Below, one piece after another: positions 6,559 to 6,882 of a DNA stretch of 6,882 nt. Source of the stretch: Gammaproteobacteria bacterium (GTDB lineage: Bacteria > Pseudomonadota > Gammaproteobacteria > Acidithiobacillales > Acidithiobacillaceae). The translations under genes were made by a program, and so were the position numbers. Each line of letters opens with the position of its first letter. The stretch's first letter is position 1. The notes beneath the pieces were generated by a model that saw only the letters and a program-made list of their open reading frames with translations, was not told the origin of the DNA and searched no databases. The stretch is from positions 1 to 6,882 of the forward strand of contig JAMCRJ010000100.1 of assembly GCA_023381645.1 (NCBI GenBank). The letters run 5' to 3'.

Positions 6559-6882
6559 TTACGGCATCCGCTCGCCATGCACAGAGGCCGGATGCTCTCG
6601 TGCCAAACAGTCCATAAAACCACCCACGAGGCGGCCTTCATCAAAGACGGTCTCCTGCAGTTGTCGTCTGCCCTCCTCACCCAGGCGCCGCCGCAACTCC
6701 GGCTCCCGCGCCAGCCGGATCAACAGACCTGCCAGGGCAACGGCATCACCCTCGGGAAAGAGAAAACCATTGCGTCCGTCCTGGATCACTTCGCGAATGC
6801 CGCCGCTGCCACTGCCCAACACCGGCACCCCGGCGGCCAATCCTTCCACCAGCGCCAGACCCAGCCCCTCGCGCCGCGAGGG
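6559..6882 (-). CDS. Glycosyltransferase, group 1 / GT4 family, C-terminal fragment (5' partial)
   Basis: The minus-strand frame is open from the window edge to a TAA at 6559-6561 and gives the last 107 residues of a protein. It begins PSRREGLGLALVEGLAAG, which contains the EX7E motif (Glu 5 and Glu 13 of the fragment) of GT-B fold retaining glycosyltransferases. PVLGSGSGGIREVI and DGRNGFLFPEGD follow, then the usual C-terminal helices (about residues 50-85 of the fragment). This is the nucleotide-sugar-binding half. Such enzymes transfer sugars from NDP-sugar donors in lipopolysaccharide, exopolysaccharide or glycolipid synthesis. The acceptor-binding N-terminal half and any neighbours lie outside the window, so donor and product cannot be named. 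The gene converges on the BI-1 gene, and no T-rich terminator is seen after its stop on its own strand. Confidence 0.9.
   Translation of the reverse strand, partial: PSRREGLGLALVEGLAAGVPVLGSGSGGIREVIQDGRNGFLFPEGDAVALAGLLIRLAREPELRRRLGEEGRRQLQETVFDEGRLVGGFMDCLAREHPASVHGERMP

Overview
The window looks like chromosomal DNA of a GC-rich proteobacterium. It shows ordinary dense bacterial gene packing, Shine-Dalgarno sites and ATGA-type overlaps. The protein set (a giant DUF3683-type FAD/Fe-S oxidoreductase, a stand-alone Smr protein, an ExoX-like nuclease, a BI-1/YccA membrane protein) fits beta-/gammaproteobacteria or Acidithiobacillia. An Acidithiobacillus-like source is my impression only and was not tested. 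I see no mobile element, CRISPR array, tRNA or rRNA.

Layout. (1) Bases 1-4773, plus strand, form a tight three-gene run. It begins with a flavin/iron-sulfur oxidoreductase whose 5' end lies outside the window. A small Smr-domain protein with a GTG start follows, then a class II aldolase-like protein that overlaps it by 4 bases (ATGA). The 46-base gap between the first two genes is filled exactly by a 16-codon mini-ORF that overlaps the stop of one gene and the start of the next. (2) Bases 4746-5408, minus strand, encode an exodeoxyribonuclease X-like DEDDh nuclease, which overlaps the aldolase gene tail-to-tail by 28 bases. (3) Bases 5409-5636 are a divergent intergenic region. It holds a series of potential hairpins ending in a plus-strand terminator-like stem and T-tract, then a perfect 15-base palindrome, then the ribosome binding site of the next gene. 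(4) Bases 5637-6329, plus strand, encode a seven-helix BI-1/YccA-family protein, followed by a strong hairpin. (5) Bases 6366-6558 contain no gene I can support. (6) Bases 6559-6882, minus strand, are the C-terminal part of a GT4-type glycosyltransferase that runs out of the window.

How the parts may work together. The oxidoreductase probably oxidises a 2-hydroxyacid at FAD and passes electrons through Fe-S clusters. The aldolase-like protein is also likely to act on small hydroxy-carbonyl compounds, so these two may share a metabolic role. The Smr protein is a nucleic-acid-acting family and has no obvious metabolic link. ExoX, BI-1 and the glycosyltransferase appear functionally independent. 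No gene here forms a clearly new system. The least explained part is the noncoding DNA between exoX and the BI-1 gene, together with the wholly coupled translation of the first operon.
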